Shown in pieces: positions 46,001 through 53,439 of a stretch of DNA of 64,000 bases (the stretch's first letter is position 1; each line of letters starts with the position of its first letter). The notes beneath the pieces were generated by a model. That model did not search any database. It was given only the letters and a program-made list of their open reading frames with translations, and had not been told where the DNA came from. The stretch covers positions 14,927,039 through 14,991,038 of the forward strand of contig NC_088297.1 of the NCBI RefSeq assembly GCF_032854445.1, in the 5' to 3' direction. Both the position numbers and the translations under genes were made by a program. Origin of the DNA: Liolophura sinensis. Lineage: Eukaryota > Mollusca > Polyplacophora > Chitonida > Chitonidae.

Positions 46001-49000
46001 TCGTGATATGGCCGAAATTATGTTTAAAACGACGTAAAATCCAGAAAAAACAGTCATGCAATCTACAAATCTTTTGTAGTCAGAATGGGTGTTTAAGCAT
46101 CACGTGATACACAACTTGAGGCGAGTGCTGCTTAACCGAGTGGTTTAAGACGTGACTCTTTCAATAAGATAAGACTCACCAAAAGTCGGTTCAATCCCAA
46201 TCTCTGCCAGGCAATCGCCGAAATGTACCCACCTTGACTGTTCTCATTGGCCAATAGACAGATGCAACCTATAACTTGATTGGATAGGAGTTATTAAGAG
46301 ATCATTTGCTTTCTATACCAATATAATTAAAGACTTACAACCTAGAGAGTAAAATTAAAGCAGAGACGACAGTGTGATAGCTGGCAAATGGTCAAACCTA
46401 ACCAGTGAAACAGGACCTCTTGTCAATTTACCTCAGTTAGGGTTTTATTCCCACTAATTTTGTAAATGCTTAAACAGTAGCAATTTACATAACGCCAAGC
46501 ACCATGGCTTAAGCAGAATGGAATCCAGTTTGGTGACTTGCAATTTATTAGATGTCACTGGTCTAGAATAGCTCAAAATAATGTCTTAACATTGAGTTAT
46601 CCTAGATCAATTTTCCAATTTGTAACCTGTATATTATTTTAACACCGTTTGTCAAGAATAGCTATTTTTCGAGGGTAGCTACTTCTATTGAAAGCGATTT
46701 AACCCCCAAACAACCGTGCTGTCAAAACCAATGGGCAACATTTTTCTGAAGTTTGAAAAATAGACACCTTCTTCATTCGCAGGCTCCTGCTGGTCAAAGA
46801 GTTATGTTTGAGTTTGTCGATCAGTTTGAGTATGATTTTGGCTATCTGAACGTGACATGTGACACATCATACGTGGAGGTGAGGAGGGACTCCGTTCAGC
46901 CTGGCAAACGGTGAGTTAAACCCGAGCTCCAAGCTCCTTATTCCTGATTTATTTATTTATTTATTTGACTGGTGTTTAACGCCGTACTGAAGAATATTTC
47001 ACCCGTACAACTTCGACCAGTATTATGGTGGGAGGAAACCGGGCAGAGCCCATTTGTAGGTTACTGGCAGGGTTAGCCCACGTACGACTGCAGAGGAGCC
47101 AGCATGAGCTTGATTTGAACTCACAGCGACCGCGTGGATGAGAGGCAACTGGTTCATTGTGATGCACTAGCATACTAATCACTGGGCCACGGATTCCCCT
47201 GCAGAACAGTGGATCTTATCCTACAATGCAGTAGATACTAGTAAGTCGGCCCCGGGGAGTGGCTTATCTTTCAACCAACGTTCCTCGCCACGATATGGTT
47301 GAAATGTTGCCTATGTGGCCTTAAGCCATAATCATTCATTCTGTCAAGGAATGGCAAAAACAGGGAAGTTGTTAATTCCTTCTTTTGGTGACAGTAAGCC
47401 GCCGACGATGCTCATGTTTGTTAGGGTGCGGACTTGAAGAAATTTGTCCGGTATCTGGCGAAGGGCGGCAGTTTATTCCCGACTCTCCGGTTTCCCGACA
47501 CTCCGCTTTCCTCTACCCAATCTCCCGACGGTCGTCCAATAAGTTGAAAATTCTTGCAATAAAAGACTACATAATGCAAAGAGAGTAAATCAGAGAAGCG
47601 ACGACATTGTGATAGTTAGCAACTGGTCACACTTAACCTGTGAAATACAGCCTCTTGTCAGTTTACCTGAGATAGGTTTTTTTTTATTGTTCATGAAAAT
47701 GCAATCTGTGTACAGCGTTGAACACCAATCAAACTAATTTCAGGTTCTGCAATAAGGCGGTACCATCTGAAATTACTCGATCTTCTGGAAACGAGCTTGT
47801 GGTCATTCACGTGGCGGACACGGATGGTGGGGAAAAGGGTTTCAGGGCTCGTTATAAAACAGGTATTCATAAATCTCATACCTCCCCACCCCCCAACTAA
47901 AATACTTTGATTATGTTAGATCCGATAGATAATCCGAAAAAATGAGAAGTTGCATATTTTGACGCTTGAATATTTCAACAAAATTTTATTTGTCATTTAC
48001 GGGATACATAAATGAGTTTTCTATTTTTTTTTGGTGTACCTGAACTGTGTATATAAACTAACTACTTGTGCGACTTTTAACGTATCCATTAGATGACTAA
48101 ATAAATTTGTACAGATTTCATTACGATATGTTCTGCGTGATTGTTTAAGTAAAAACGTTGATTATGTTACATTTCATTATCATATGTTCTATGTGATTGT
48201 TTAGGTAAAAACTTTGATTTTGTTAATTTTCATTATCATTTGCTCTATGTGATTGTTTAGGTCAAGACGTTGAATATGTTAGATTCCATTTTCACGTGTT
48301 CTGTGTGATTGTTCAGGGAAAAACGTTGTTTATGTTAGATTTCATTATCACATGTTCTATGTGAGTGTTTACTTAATTTAAAAACGTTAATTATGTAGAT
48401 ACCATTGCCTTCTTTTATGATAATGTATACTGTAAATATATTTATTTCGACCTTGACTTTTCTGTTTTTAAGAGCAATGTGGTGGATGTTCGGCCAATGC
48501 ACTAAACTCCGAACCAGTGTGTATGAGATTTGTTCATACGGACGATCAACAAGTACTGCCTCAGGGGTTAGGGTACGTATAATAAAACACAGAGAGCATA
48601 GGCAGAAAAACCAGATCATTGGGCCCATTGTGGGCTAATTGGCAAATCGTCACACTTAACGGGTGAATTTACAACAGTTAGGGTTTTATTTTAACTGTTC
48701 ATGTAAATGCTGAAGTATTAGCAATATTTACACACCCGCTAGCGCCATGGCCTAACAGAATTAGGTCTAATGATACGTTTCGCGGAATACTGGCTGCTTG
48801 ATACTTTGGATTTAACTTTTCGTTTTTGCTATAAGGCACATTTCCTTCTCCATTTAAAATCCAGTATGGATTCACTGATAGATTTCGCAAAATACTGGCT
48901 GCTTGATATTTTGGATCAAATTCTTCGTTTCTGCTATAATCTGCATTTTCTTCTCCGTTTGAAATCTAGTATAGATCCACTGATAGGTTTTGTGGAATAC

Positions 49001-52000
49001 TGGCTACTTGATATTTTGGATCAAATTTTTCGTTCTTGCTATAAGCCACAATTCTCTCTACATTTGATATCCAGTATAGATCCATTAATACGTTTCGCGG
49101 AATACCGGAATCAAATTCTTCGTTTTGCTGTAATCTGCATTTTCTTCTCCATTTGAAATTTTATACACATTCACTGATACGTTTCATGGAATACTGGCTA
49201 CTTGACATTTTGGATCAGATCGTTCGTTTCTGCTGTATTCCGCACTTCATGTTACAAATTACTCCTGATGATCATAAGTACAATGGCACATAAGTTATTA
49301 GTTTGATTACGTGATATGTGATTTTTTTTCTCACAGCAGCAACACATTTTCTGTGACGTTTGATTCACAACTGATTTCGTTTTCACTTTTGTAGAAACAG
49401 AGACAATTCTATTATAGCGGAGGAAGCCCATTGTTGCCAAGGGTTTACCTTACAGGGAGGCAACTGTTTACGTAAGTATTCAAACTAATACTAAATAAGT
49501 ATTCAAACCAAGCTGTTAAAAACATAAAAAAGTAGACAAATATTCTGAGAGGAAACATGGTTCAGAGGGTAACGTCGGATTATATTTGTCGTGTGCATTA
49601 GTACATTATATACGTATGCTTAAGGGTTTAAGGGCTTAAGACACAGCTAAACCTTGTTTCGGACAGAGTCAAACCCCAAGAATGCGCAGCGTTGGAGGGA
49701 TTTCACGAGGTGCGAAACTAGGTTCAGTGCTATAGAGTTACACAACCATCACCAAGAGAAAGGTGTTGAAGTCCACTCTACACCAAAAATTGAAGAAAAT
49801 GAGGCAAAAACGGCATATTTCATGTAGTTTTCGATGCCCTTCTCTTTCATTTCGTCCGCAGAGGTCGTGCATTTAGACCAATCAACGGCAAGATCTGGCC
49901 ATTGCAGTTGACGTGTCTTATTGTAACCTGACGGAGGAATGTAAAAGCTTATTGTACACTATTATGACGTCATACCTCTGAGCTCAGATTGGAACGTCAT
50001 GAAACAAATCTTTCTTTTTCACGTCATGGTGTCTGGGTGTAAACTATCAAAAATGTATGAAGAGAAGAGATATCTGTAAACTGTGCAAAATAACACTTTT
50101 ATCACGAGGGAAATTCCGACAGTTTGCCTCTATATAAATCATAAGAGCAAATCTATAAACTAAACAAATTAAAATTCTTTTATTTGTAGACATAAACAGT
50201 ATGAACCGATATTACTCAGGGAGGTAAACGTACCGGTCGGTGTGTTGCGTGACACACTCAATGTTGTTTAGAAGGTGGTCTCTATTTAATTTGTATATTT
50301 ACACGCAACCCGCAACTAACAGCGGGGTGGAATTGGGGTTTTACGACGTACTAAACAAGTTTTCAGCCGAGGAGTCATTGTACATAAAGGTGTGTGTAGA
50401 TGTACGGTGTCCAGTCCACCATACCGCCATTGAAGTATCATGCTTAAGGTACCACACATGAATCTCACTTGGTCACATTATACTGACACAGGGCCAACCA
50501 ATTCTGTTTTTCTCGCTGTTACCTTTCAATGCTTAGCGACAAGCGAGGCAGTACCATTTTTAACTTTAGTTCATTATTATGAAAATCTCTTGTAATTTTT
50601 TTCGCAGGGGATTCTGGAGGTGGAAACCCGACAACGCCTACTACGCCTACTACTACTACGCCTACGCCTGCGCCTACACCTGCGCCTACGCCTGCGCCTA
50701 CACCTGCGCCTACGCCCGCGCCTACCCCTGCACCTACGCCTGCGCCTACACCTGCGCCTACCCCTGCGCCTACTACTACGACGACTACACCGACCACGGC
50801 AACTACTACTACAACCACCACCACTAGCACCACCACAACCACTACCACAGCTGCTCCTCCTCCCCCGACAACAACTACAGCCAAACCTACGACGACTACC
50901 ACACCAGCTGTGACGACTAAACCAGACATACCTGTCATTATAACAATAGGCCTACCTAAGACGACTGTGACAGAAACTACGCAACCCCCACCAACCGCCG
51001 CCACGACTCCGCAGGCGGAATTGGACGGCTTCGGACCTTGGGGTGCATTTGGCCCCTGTAGCCAAACCTGTGGGTTGTGTGGTGGTCAAGTTCGACACCG
51101 CGTCTGTCTTAATCCCCCGTGCAGGTGAGATCAACTTACGCTAACCCTTAATCACTTATAATCTTAAAACGCCCCCTGGCGCTGGCAAAATTGGGCTAGG
51201 GTAGCGCTATGGGTGTATTAATTAGGACTTCTATTCATATTCGGAAGGCTAAGGCCTTTGCTCCACCTGAAGGAGATGTAATTCATTCTAATATATGTAT
51301 TCCAATAGATAATCGTTAAATGCTTTGGTTTACAGAAATATACGCATATGAATCGTGAATGGAACGTTTCGACAATATTTAAAGACACAGTGGCCGTTAA
51401 CAAACTGAAAATGCCAACATGTACCCGTCAATCCTTTCGGGAAAACATTTGAGCGGCTTTGCGAAACAGAGAAATCCGTGACGTCACTCACTTAGACAGC
51501 ATTTTTTGATTGAAAGTCAAAACCACCACGAACTAAGCCATATAGCCTAGCAAGAGTACGAAGAGCTATTTTTTCCTTGTTTGTACTGTTGTCTTGCATG
51601 GGAAACAGCCTAATGTCATTTAAAATGCATTTCCCTGCACTGGCATCCTCTCCGGTCGAACGTCGGAAGGTCTGTCAGGAAACAATGGATTGTCGTGGGC
51701 TTCTCCAAGGCTCCTTCCGATTTCATCACCCCATAATGTTGGCAGCCATTGTATAAGTGATATATTCTGGAGTTCGGCGTAAAACACCAATCAAATAAAT
51801 AAAAATATAAAATTTTTGTTTCAGTGGTCGTACTTGGTCAACTCAGCGCTGTCCTCCGAACCCCTGTCAGTTCAGTCCTGTCCCGCTTAAAGGGTGTTAT
51901 TTTACAGGAAGTGGTTCCATTTGGTGTTTGCCCGTCAATTCCCAATGTTTCATGTGAGTAACAATGTTAACATTACATCGTACAACGAGCAAAACCATAG

Positions 52001-52589
52001 CGGAAGCGGAAGCGGGAGTGTATGAGATGAAAATTGGTCACGCGTAACCGGTGAAATCCTCCTTCTTTTAAATTTACCTCACTTTAATCATTCTTTTATT
52101 ATGTTCACGTCTGTAGCCATGGCGTAGGCAGAATTAATTGAAGAAAAATACATTCATGGTAATATGGATTTATCAGACATCACTGGTCCAGAATTACTGT
52201 AAATGTTATGTTGCCTTGTCATTTAACAATCAGAGGCATGGAAAAGAGAAACAAATTTTTATTTCTGATATTATAGGGGACCTAACCCGCAGGCAGTTGT
52301 GAGAACGAATACGCAAGGGGTACAAGAAATCGGTGGCGTCCAGATTATCGGAACAGTAGACGAATCGTCGGGAGAAGTCATGCCTTTCAACGGACCATCC
52401 ATAGTTACACCTCCTACCGGTGGCAATGGTGGCAATGGACGTGGTGGGAATGAGCGAGGAGGCGGAAACGGACGAGGCAATCGAACTCCGCGCCCAATCG
52501 GCAATCCTCGGGTGATTCCTGGGAGTAATCGAGTTATAGCCGTGCCAGTCGGCAATCGCAGTAACAGGTTCAACAGAAGGCCACAGTAA
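33734..52589 (+). CDS. Gene B: secreted astacin-family zinc metalloprotease, 16 coding exons, 962 aa
   Basis: Predicted secreted zymogen zinc endopeptidase, paralogue of gene A in divergent orientation. Coding exons: 33734-34060, 41082-41198, 41769-42054, 42413-42542, 42833-42899, 43317-43520, 44057-44180, 44940-45077, 45596-45708, 46783-46910, 47744-47862, 48473-48572, 49395-49471, 50608-51124, 51825-51953, 52277-52589. They sum to 2889 nt with one open frame. Approximate residues: signal peptide 1-33; propeptide with YQGD at 160-163 and furin-type RNKR at 217-220; astacin domain about 221-418 with zinc ligands H315, H319, H325, catalytic E316, Met-turn M372 and Y374; EGF-like 419-464; CUB 465-584; Cys-rich 585-643; Thr/Pro/Ala linker; TSP1 about 770-832; small Cys-rich module; Gly/Asn/Arg-rich tail. 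Intron phases equal those of gene A at all 15 positions. Five catalytic-domain and CUB exons (5, 6, 7, 10, 11) have exactly the same length in both genes. No disabling change is seen, so both look functional. The substrate is unknown. Confidence 0.94.
34855..35040 (+). mobile_element. Family-X element
   Basis: GCAGCGACGACAATGTGATA, CCTCTTGCCAATTTACCTCA and CATGGCTTAAGCAGAATTAG, in the order seen in the fuller copy at 46340. Confidence 0.7.
36012..36260 (+). mobile_element. SINE-1, near full length but diverged
   Basis: The head has CCGTGACCAAGTGGCTAGTA and the B-box region GTAAGTTCAAGTCCATTC. The body has ACAACCTGCGGATTGC and CCACTATAATGCTATCC; the 3' end is degenerate. Confidence 0.78.
36925..37135. 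mobile_element. SINE-3 fragment
   Basis: CACTGATATCTGGCAAGTTA, CTGAGGAGCTTTCCCACGTG, ACAGATATGCAGATCATATT and GGAAGACAAAGTGGTCTTCA resemble the SINE-3 body at 57570-57690 and 19880-19965. Confidence 0.5.
38688..38816 (+). mobile_element. SINE-1 3' fragment, diverged
   Basis: TGGTGCCATCCCACCATAAT, GTATAAGTGAAACATTG, then TGTAAAACATCAATCCGATA. Confidence 0.65.
39690..39919 (+). mobile_element. SINE-2, 5' truncated, (ACTC)n tail
   Basis: ACGACTGGTTGACAGGTATC, CAGTGAAGCAGCACTAGATA and ACATGACTGAAAAATTGTTG, then (ACTC)n. Strong match to 27182-27549 in reverse. The tail runs straight into the 48-bp minisatellite. Confidence 0.9.
39920..40375. repeat. 48-bp minisatellite with an internal inverted repeat, gene B intron 1
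   Basis: About nine units of ACTATCCACCCAGTCATCCA, TTTATCCACTTGTCTGATCA, ATCAGACA. TGTCTGATCAATCAGACA in each unit is an inverted repeat with 8-bp arms. The open frames of about 190 codons here are repeat artefacts inside an intron. Confidence 0.93.
40508..40772 (+). mobile_element. SINE-1, full length
   Basis: Head CCTCATTTGGTAAGCGCGGT; B box GTGAGTTCAAGTCCAGCTCA; then TTTCCTCCCACCACAATGCT, GTATAAGTGAAATATTCTTG and GGCGTAAAACACCAATCAAA with an (AAAT)n tail. Among the best-preserved copies. Confidence 0.93.
40921..41081 (+). repeat. Tandem degenerate copies of the exon 2 acceptor region
   Basis: Units of about 37 bp: GAATCTTTAAGGCCAATTTT, GAAATGCTTTTAGGCCGG, GAATCTTTAAGGCCAGTTTT and CAAATCTTTCAGGCCAAATT lead into the real acceptor CACTCTTTCAG|GCTACTG. 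Two or three units keep an AG after a pyrimidine run and can act as decoys. Confidence 0.75.
41082..41198 (+). CDS. Gene B exon 2: propeptide
   Basis: 39 codons, phase 0 on both sides. It encodes [20 protein letters not shown] then [19 protein letters not shown]. The matching gene A exon has 37 codons and the same central Cys. Confidence 0.9.
41400..41640 (-). mobile_element. Family-X element in gene B intron 2
   Basis: GCATTTTGAGTAGTTCTGAA, TTTTAGAATAAAACTCACCT and CACCACGCTGTTGTCGCTGA, in reverse of the order at 46340. Partly degenerate. Confidence 0.6.
41769..42054 (+). CDS. Gene B exon 3: propeptide end, furin site, start of mature enzyme
   Basis: 286 nt, leaving in phase 1. It begins [20 protein letters not shown] with the YQGD aspartate-switch motif. 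[10 protein letters not shown] is a strong furin-type site, followed by [18 protein letters not shown]. The mature N-terminus lies 22 residues before the exon end in both paralogues. Confidence 0.93.
42246..42328. repeat. 18-bp C-rich minisatellite, gene B intron 3
   Basis: Four to five copies of ACCCCAACCCCACCCACA. Strongly strand-asymmetric C/G content. Confidence 0.9.
42413..42542 (+). CDS. Gene B exon 4: astacin domain, N-terminal part
   Basis: 130 nt. It encodes [19 protein letters not shown] then [14 protein letters not shown] and IKFAGLDG. Donor GTAGGT after GG; the next exon supplies A, restoring DGCWS. Confidence 0.92.
42833..42899 (+). CDS. Gene B exon 5: astacin domain, CWSLIG segment
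   Basis: 67 nt encoding [20 protein letters not shown] then EW; same length and phases as gene A exon 5. Confidence 0.92.
43317..43520 (+). CDS. Gene B exon 6: catalytic zinc-binding helix and Met-turn
   Basis: 204 nt encoding [24 protein letters not shown] and, at the end, [12 protein letters not shown]. All zinc ligands, the catalytic Glu and the Met-turn are intact. Confidence 0.97.
44057..44180 (+). CDS. Gene B exon 7: end of astacin domain
   Basis: 124 nt encoding [18 protein letters not shown] through [15 protein letters not shown]. The donor GTAAGCATTG is not followed by a minisatellite, unlike gene A. Confidence 0.94.
44313..44565 (+). mobile_element. SINE-1, full length, gene B intron 7
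   Basis: Head GGGGGCCTCATTTGGTTAGC, B box GTGAGTTCAAGTCCAACTC, then GGTCGTGGGTTTCCCCCGGG, CTTGAGTACGGCGTAAAACA and (AAAT)n. The tRNA-like head with A and B boxes marks it as a pol III-derived SINE. Confidence 0.94.
44940..45077 (+). CDS. Gene B exon 8: EGF-like module
   Basis: 138 nt encoding [20 protein letters not shown], then [20 protein letters not shown]; six cysteines. Acceptor TTGTAG, donor GTAGGT. Confidence 0.93.
45345..45473 (+). mobile_element. SINE-1 3' part, gene B intron 8
   Basis: GGTTGTGGATTTTCCTCAGT, CACTATAATGCTGGACACCA, CTTGATTACAGCGTAAACGG. Diverged. Confidence 0.7.
45596..45708 (+). CDS. Gene B exon 9: CUB domain, first part
   Basis: 113 nt encoding [20 protein letters not shown] then [13 protein letters not shown]. 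Acceptor ATTGCAG, donor GTAAGT. Confidence 0.93.
45750..46045 (+). mobile_element. SINE-2-type element with a different tRNA head, gene B intron 9
   Basis: Head TGCGGTGGCATAGTCATTAG, loop CTCCTAA and B-box CGGTTCAATCCCG resemble a tRNA-Arg(CCT) type. The body has TTTCAGTGAGGCAGCACCAT and CTGCTACAAGGAGGCATTGT, shared with SINE-2. The 3' end AAAACGACGTAAA is degenerate. A further tRNA-like stretch lies at 46120-46200. Confidence 0.65.
46340..46585 (+). mobile_element. Family-X element, most complete copy, gene B intron 9
   Basis: Reference copy: GACGACAGTGTGATAGCTGG, CTCTTGTCAATTTACCTCAG, TTAGGGTTTTATTCCC, CATGGCTTAAGCAGAATGGA and GATGTCACTGGTCTAGAATA. No tRNA-like head and no coding frame. 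Recurs at least a dozen times in this window in both orientations. Confidence 0.75.
46783..46910 (+). CDS. Gene B exon 10: CUB domain, middle
   Basis: 128 nt encoding [20 protein letters not shown] then [16 protein letters not shown]. Same length and phases as gene A exon 10. Confidence 0.93.
46948..47200 (-). mobile_element. SINE-1, full length, gene B intron 10
   Basis: Reverse orientation: TTTATTTGACTGGTGTTTAA, CAGTATTATGGTGGGAGGAA, GAGCCAGCATGAGCTTGATT, ending at the head GCCACGGATTCCCC. Confidence 0.9.
47578..47700 (+). mobile_element. Family-X fragment, gene B intron 10
   Basis: AAGCGACGACATTGTGATAG, TTAACCTGTGAAATACAGCC and TCTTGTCAGTTTACCTGAGA. It ends about 45 bp before exon 11. 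Confidence 0.65.
47744..47862 (+). CDS. Gene B exon 11: CUB domain, end
   Basis: 119 nt encoding [20 protein letters not shown] and [13 protein letters not shown]. Same length as gene A exon 11. Confidence 0.93.
48105..48400. repeat. About 56-bp minisatellite, gene B intron 11
   Basis: About five diverged units containing TTTCATTATCATATGTTCTA, TGTGATTGTTTAGGTAAAAA and CGTTGATTATGTTA. Confidence 0.88.
48473..48572 (+). CDS. Gene B exon 12: Cys-rich module, part 1
   Basis: 100 nt encoding [20 protein letters not shown] then [12 protein letters not shown]. It shares EQCGGC with gene A but lacks three of its later cysteines. Donor GTACGT is the less certain boundary. Confidence 0.8.
48620..48775 (+). 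mobile_element. Family-X fragment, gene B intron 12
   Basis: TTAACGGGTGAATTTACAAC, AGTTAGGGTTTTATTTTAAC, TGTTCATGTAAATGC and CCATGGCCTAACAGAATTAG. It borders the 105-bp array. Confidence 0.7.
48768..49215. repeat. 105-bp minisatellite, gene B intron 12
   Basis: About four units with GGAATACTGGCTGCTTGATA, TTTTGGATCAAATTCTTCGT and CCAGTATAGATCCACTGATA. The period is a multiple of three and leaves an open frame of 128 codons, judged non-coding because it lies in an intron. Confidence 0.92.
49395..49471 (+). CDS. Gene B exon 13: Cys-rich module, part 2
   Basis: 77 nt encoding [20 protein letters not shown] then GGNCL; same length and phases as gene A exon 13. Donor GTAAGT. Confidence 0.88.
49472..50607 (+). 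other. Gene B intron 13
   Basis: A phase-1 intron of 1.1 kb. A diverged SINE-2-like stretch in reverse orientation lies at 50340-50530 (GAAGTATCATGCTTAAGGTA, GGGCCAACCAATTCTG). The rest holds nothing I recognise. Confidence 0.65.
50608..51124 (+). CDS. Gene B exon 14: Thr/Pro/Ala-rich linker and start of TSP1
   Basis: 517 nt. [20 protein letters not shown] is followed by about ten PTPA units (12-bp repeat CCTACGCCTGCG), Thr runs and [20 protein letters not shown]. It ends with the first part of a TSP1 repeat: [20 protein letters not shown] and LNPPC. Out-of-frame Leu/Arg- and Tyr/Ala-rich frames over the repeat are artefacts. Confidence 0.91.
50640..50780 (+). repeat. Coding minisatellite (12 bp, Pro-Thr-Pro-Ala) in gene B exon 14
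   Basis: CCTACGCCTGCG and CCTACACCTGCG units in tandem, in frame, extending the mucin-like stalk. Likely to vary in length between individuals. Confidence 0.93.
51640..51812 (+). mobile_element. SINE-1 copy just upstream of gene B exon 15
   Basis: GAACGTCGGAAGGTCTGTCA, CCCATAATGTTGGCAGCCAT and GTTCGGCGTAAAACACCAAT with (AAAT)n. The SINE tail runs into the exon 15 polypyrimidine tract (TTTTTGTTTCAG). Confidence 0.82.
51825..51953 (+). CDS. Gene B exon 15: end of TSP1 and small Cys-rich module
   Basis: 129 nt encoding [20 protein letters not shown], then [20 protein letters not shown]. Donor ATGTGAGT: the exon ends after AT and the next exon supplies G. Confidence 0.9.
51990..52215 (+). mobile_element. 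Family-X element, gene B intron 15
   Basis: GGTCACGCGTAACCGGTGAA, AAATTTACCTCACTTTAATC, CCATGGCGTAGGCAGAATTA and CAGACATCACTGGTCCAGAA, in the reference order. Confidence 0.65.
52277..52589 (+). CDS. Gene B exon 16: C-terminal tail and stop
   Basis: 313 nt including TAA at 52587-52589. [20 protein letters not shown] is shared with gene A. It continues with a Gly/Asn/Arg-rich low-complexity tail ([20 protein letters not shown]) and ends [10 protein letters not shown]. Confidence 0.9.
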
Positions 52590-52777
52590 CTGGGCAGTTT
52601 TAGACACGACTTCTGGGTTTTAAGTAACAGCACCTGGAACGTTCTACCGAATTCAACGATGAAAACAAACTTTACAGAAATGTTTTATAATTTGCTAAAA
52701 AAAGAAGAAGAAGGAAATTAGATGGATGTTTTGGGGATTTTTGGTTATGGCCAGTTGTCAAACATGCTTAATTAGTG

Positions 52778-53010
52778 GATGTAACTAACGCGTATCGCCC
52801 AATACAGGCTACAGTAGATGTAGTTGACATACATCGTCCAAGACAGGCTACTGAGGATGTGTCTGACACGCATCGTTCCAGACATGCATCAAGTTGATGT
52901 AACTGAGACGTATCGTCCCAGACATGCTTCAACGGATGTAAATGGCACGTATCGTCCCAGACATGCGTCAGTGGATGTAAAGGACACGTATTGTCCCAGA
53001 CATGCTTCGG
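52778..53010. repeat. 39-bp minisatellite in the probable 3' UTR of gene B
   Basis: Six units of GATGTAACTGAGACGTATCG, TCCCAGACATGCTTCA. The period is a multiple of three, giving a short open frame with DVxxTYRPRHAS repeats; no evidence that it is translated. Confidence 0.92.
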
Positions 53011-53180
53011 ATTTCATGAGGATTACCATGGAGATGTGTTTGTTCCATCAGGACAACCAGTTTTGCCGAACCATTACACCATTTAGTAATCATTAAATCA
53101 GTGGAGATATATGATTTCATAATCATATAAAGCCCACGTTACATTCCAAAACATTTGATATCATTAAATTCAATGGTAGA

Positions 53181-53207
53181 AATAAAGCTAAAAACAAAAA
53201 TAATAAA
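53181..53207 (+). terminator. Candidate polyadenylation signals of gene B
   Basis: AATAAA at 53181-53186 and a second AATAAA at about 53202, about 600 nt after the stop codon. Confidence 0.5.
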
Positions 53208-53386
53208 TAATTAAGTGAATTGATTTGCAGTTATTTTTGTGCTTTTTATCAGTTCAAGACACCAGTTAAATAAATCAATTAATATAATAATTGAAATTAG
53301 ATCCCGCCAAGTAAGAAAGTTTGGGAAATTTGATAAAAAAGCCAAAATCAAAATTAACAATGATGCCCTCATCCGGAGAATGCTGG

Positions 53387-53391
<5 letters not shown>

Positions 53392-53438
<47 letters not shown>
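53392..53438. repeat. (TA)n microsatellite
   Basis: About 23 consecutive TA dinucleotides. Confidence 0.98.

Positions 53439-53439
<1 letters not shown>

Larger units (their letters stand above)
52590..53215 (+). other. Gene B 3' UTR, inferred
   Basis: From the stop to the first cluster of AATAAA signals. It contains the 39-bp array at 52778-53010. Confidence 0.5.

Noticed and set aside
50519-51004. Val/Gly-rich minus-strand and Leu/Arg-rich plus-strand frames over 50.5-51.0 kb
   Set aside because: Shadow frames of the Thr/Pro/Ala linker of gene B exon 14.
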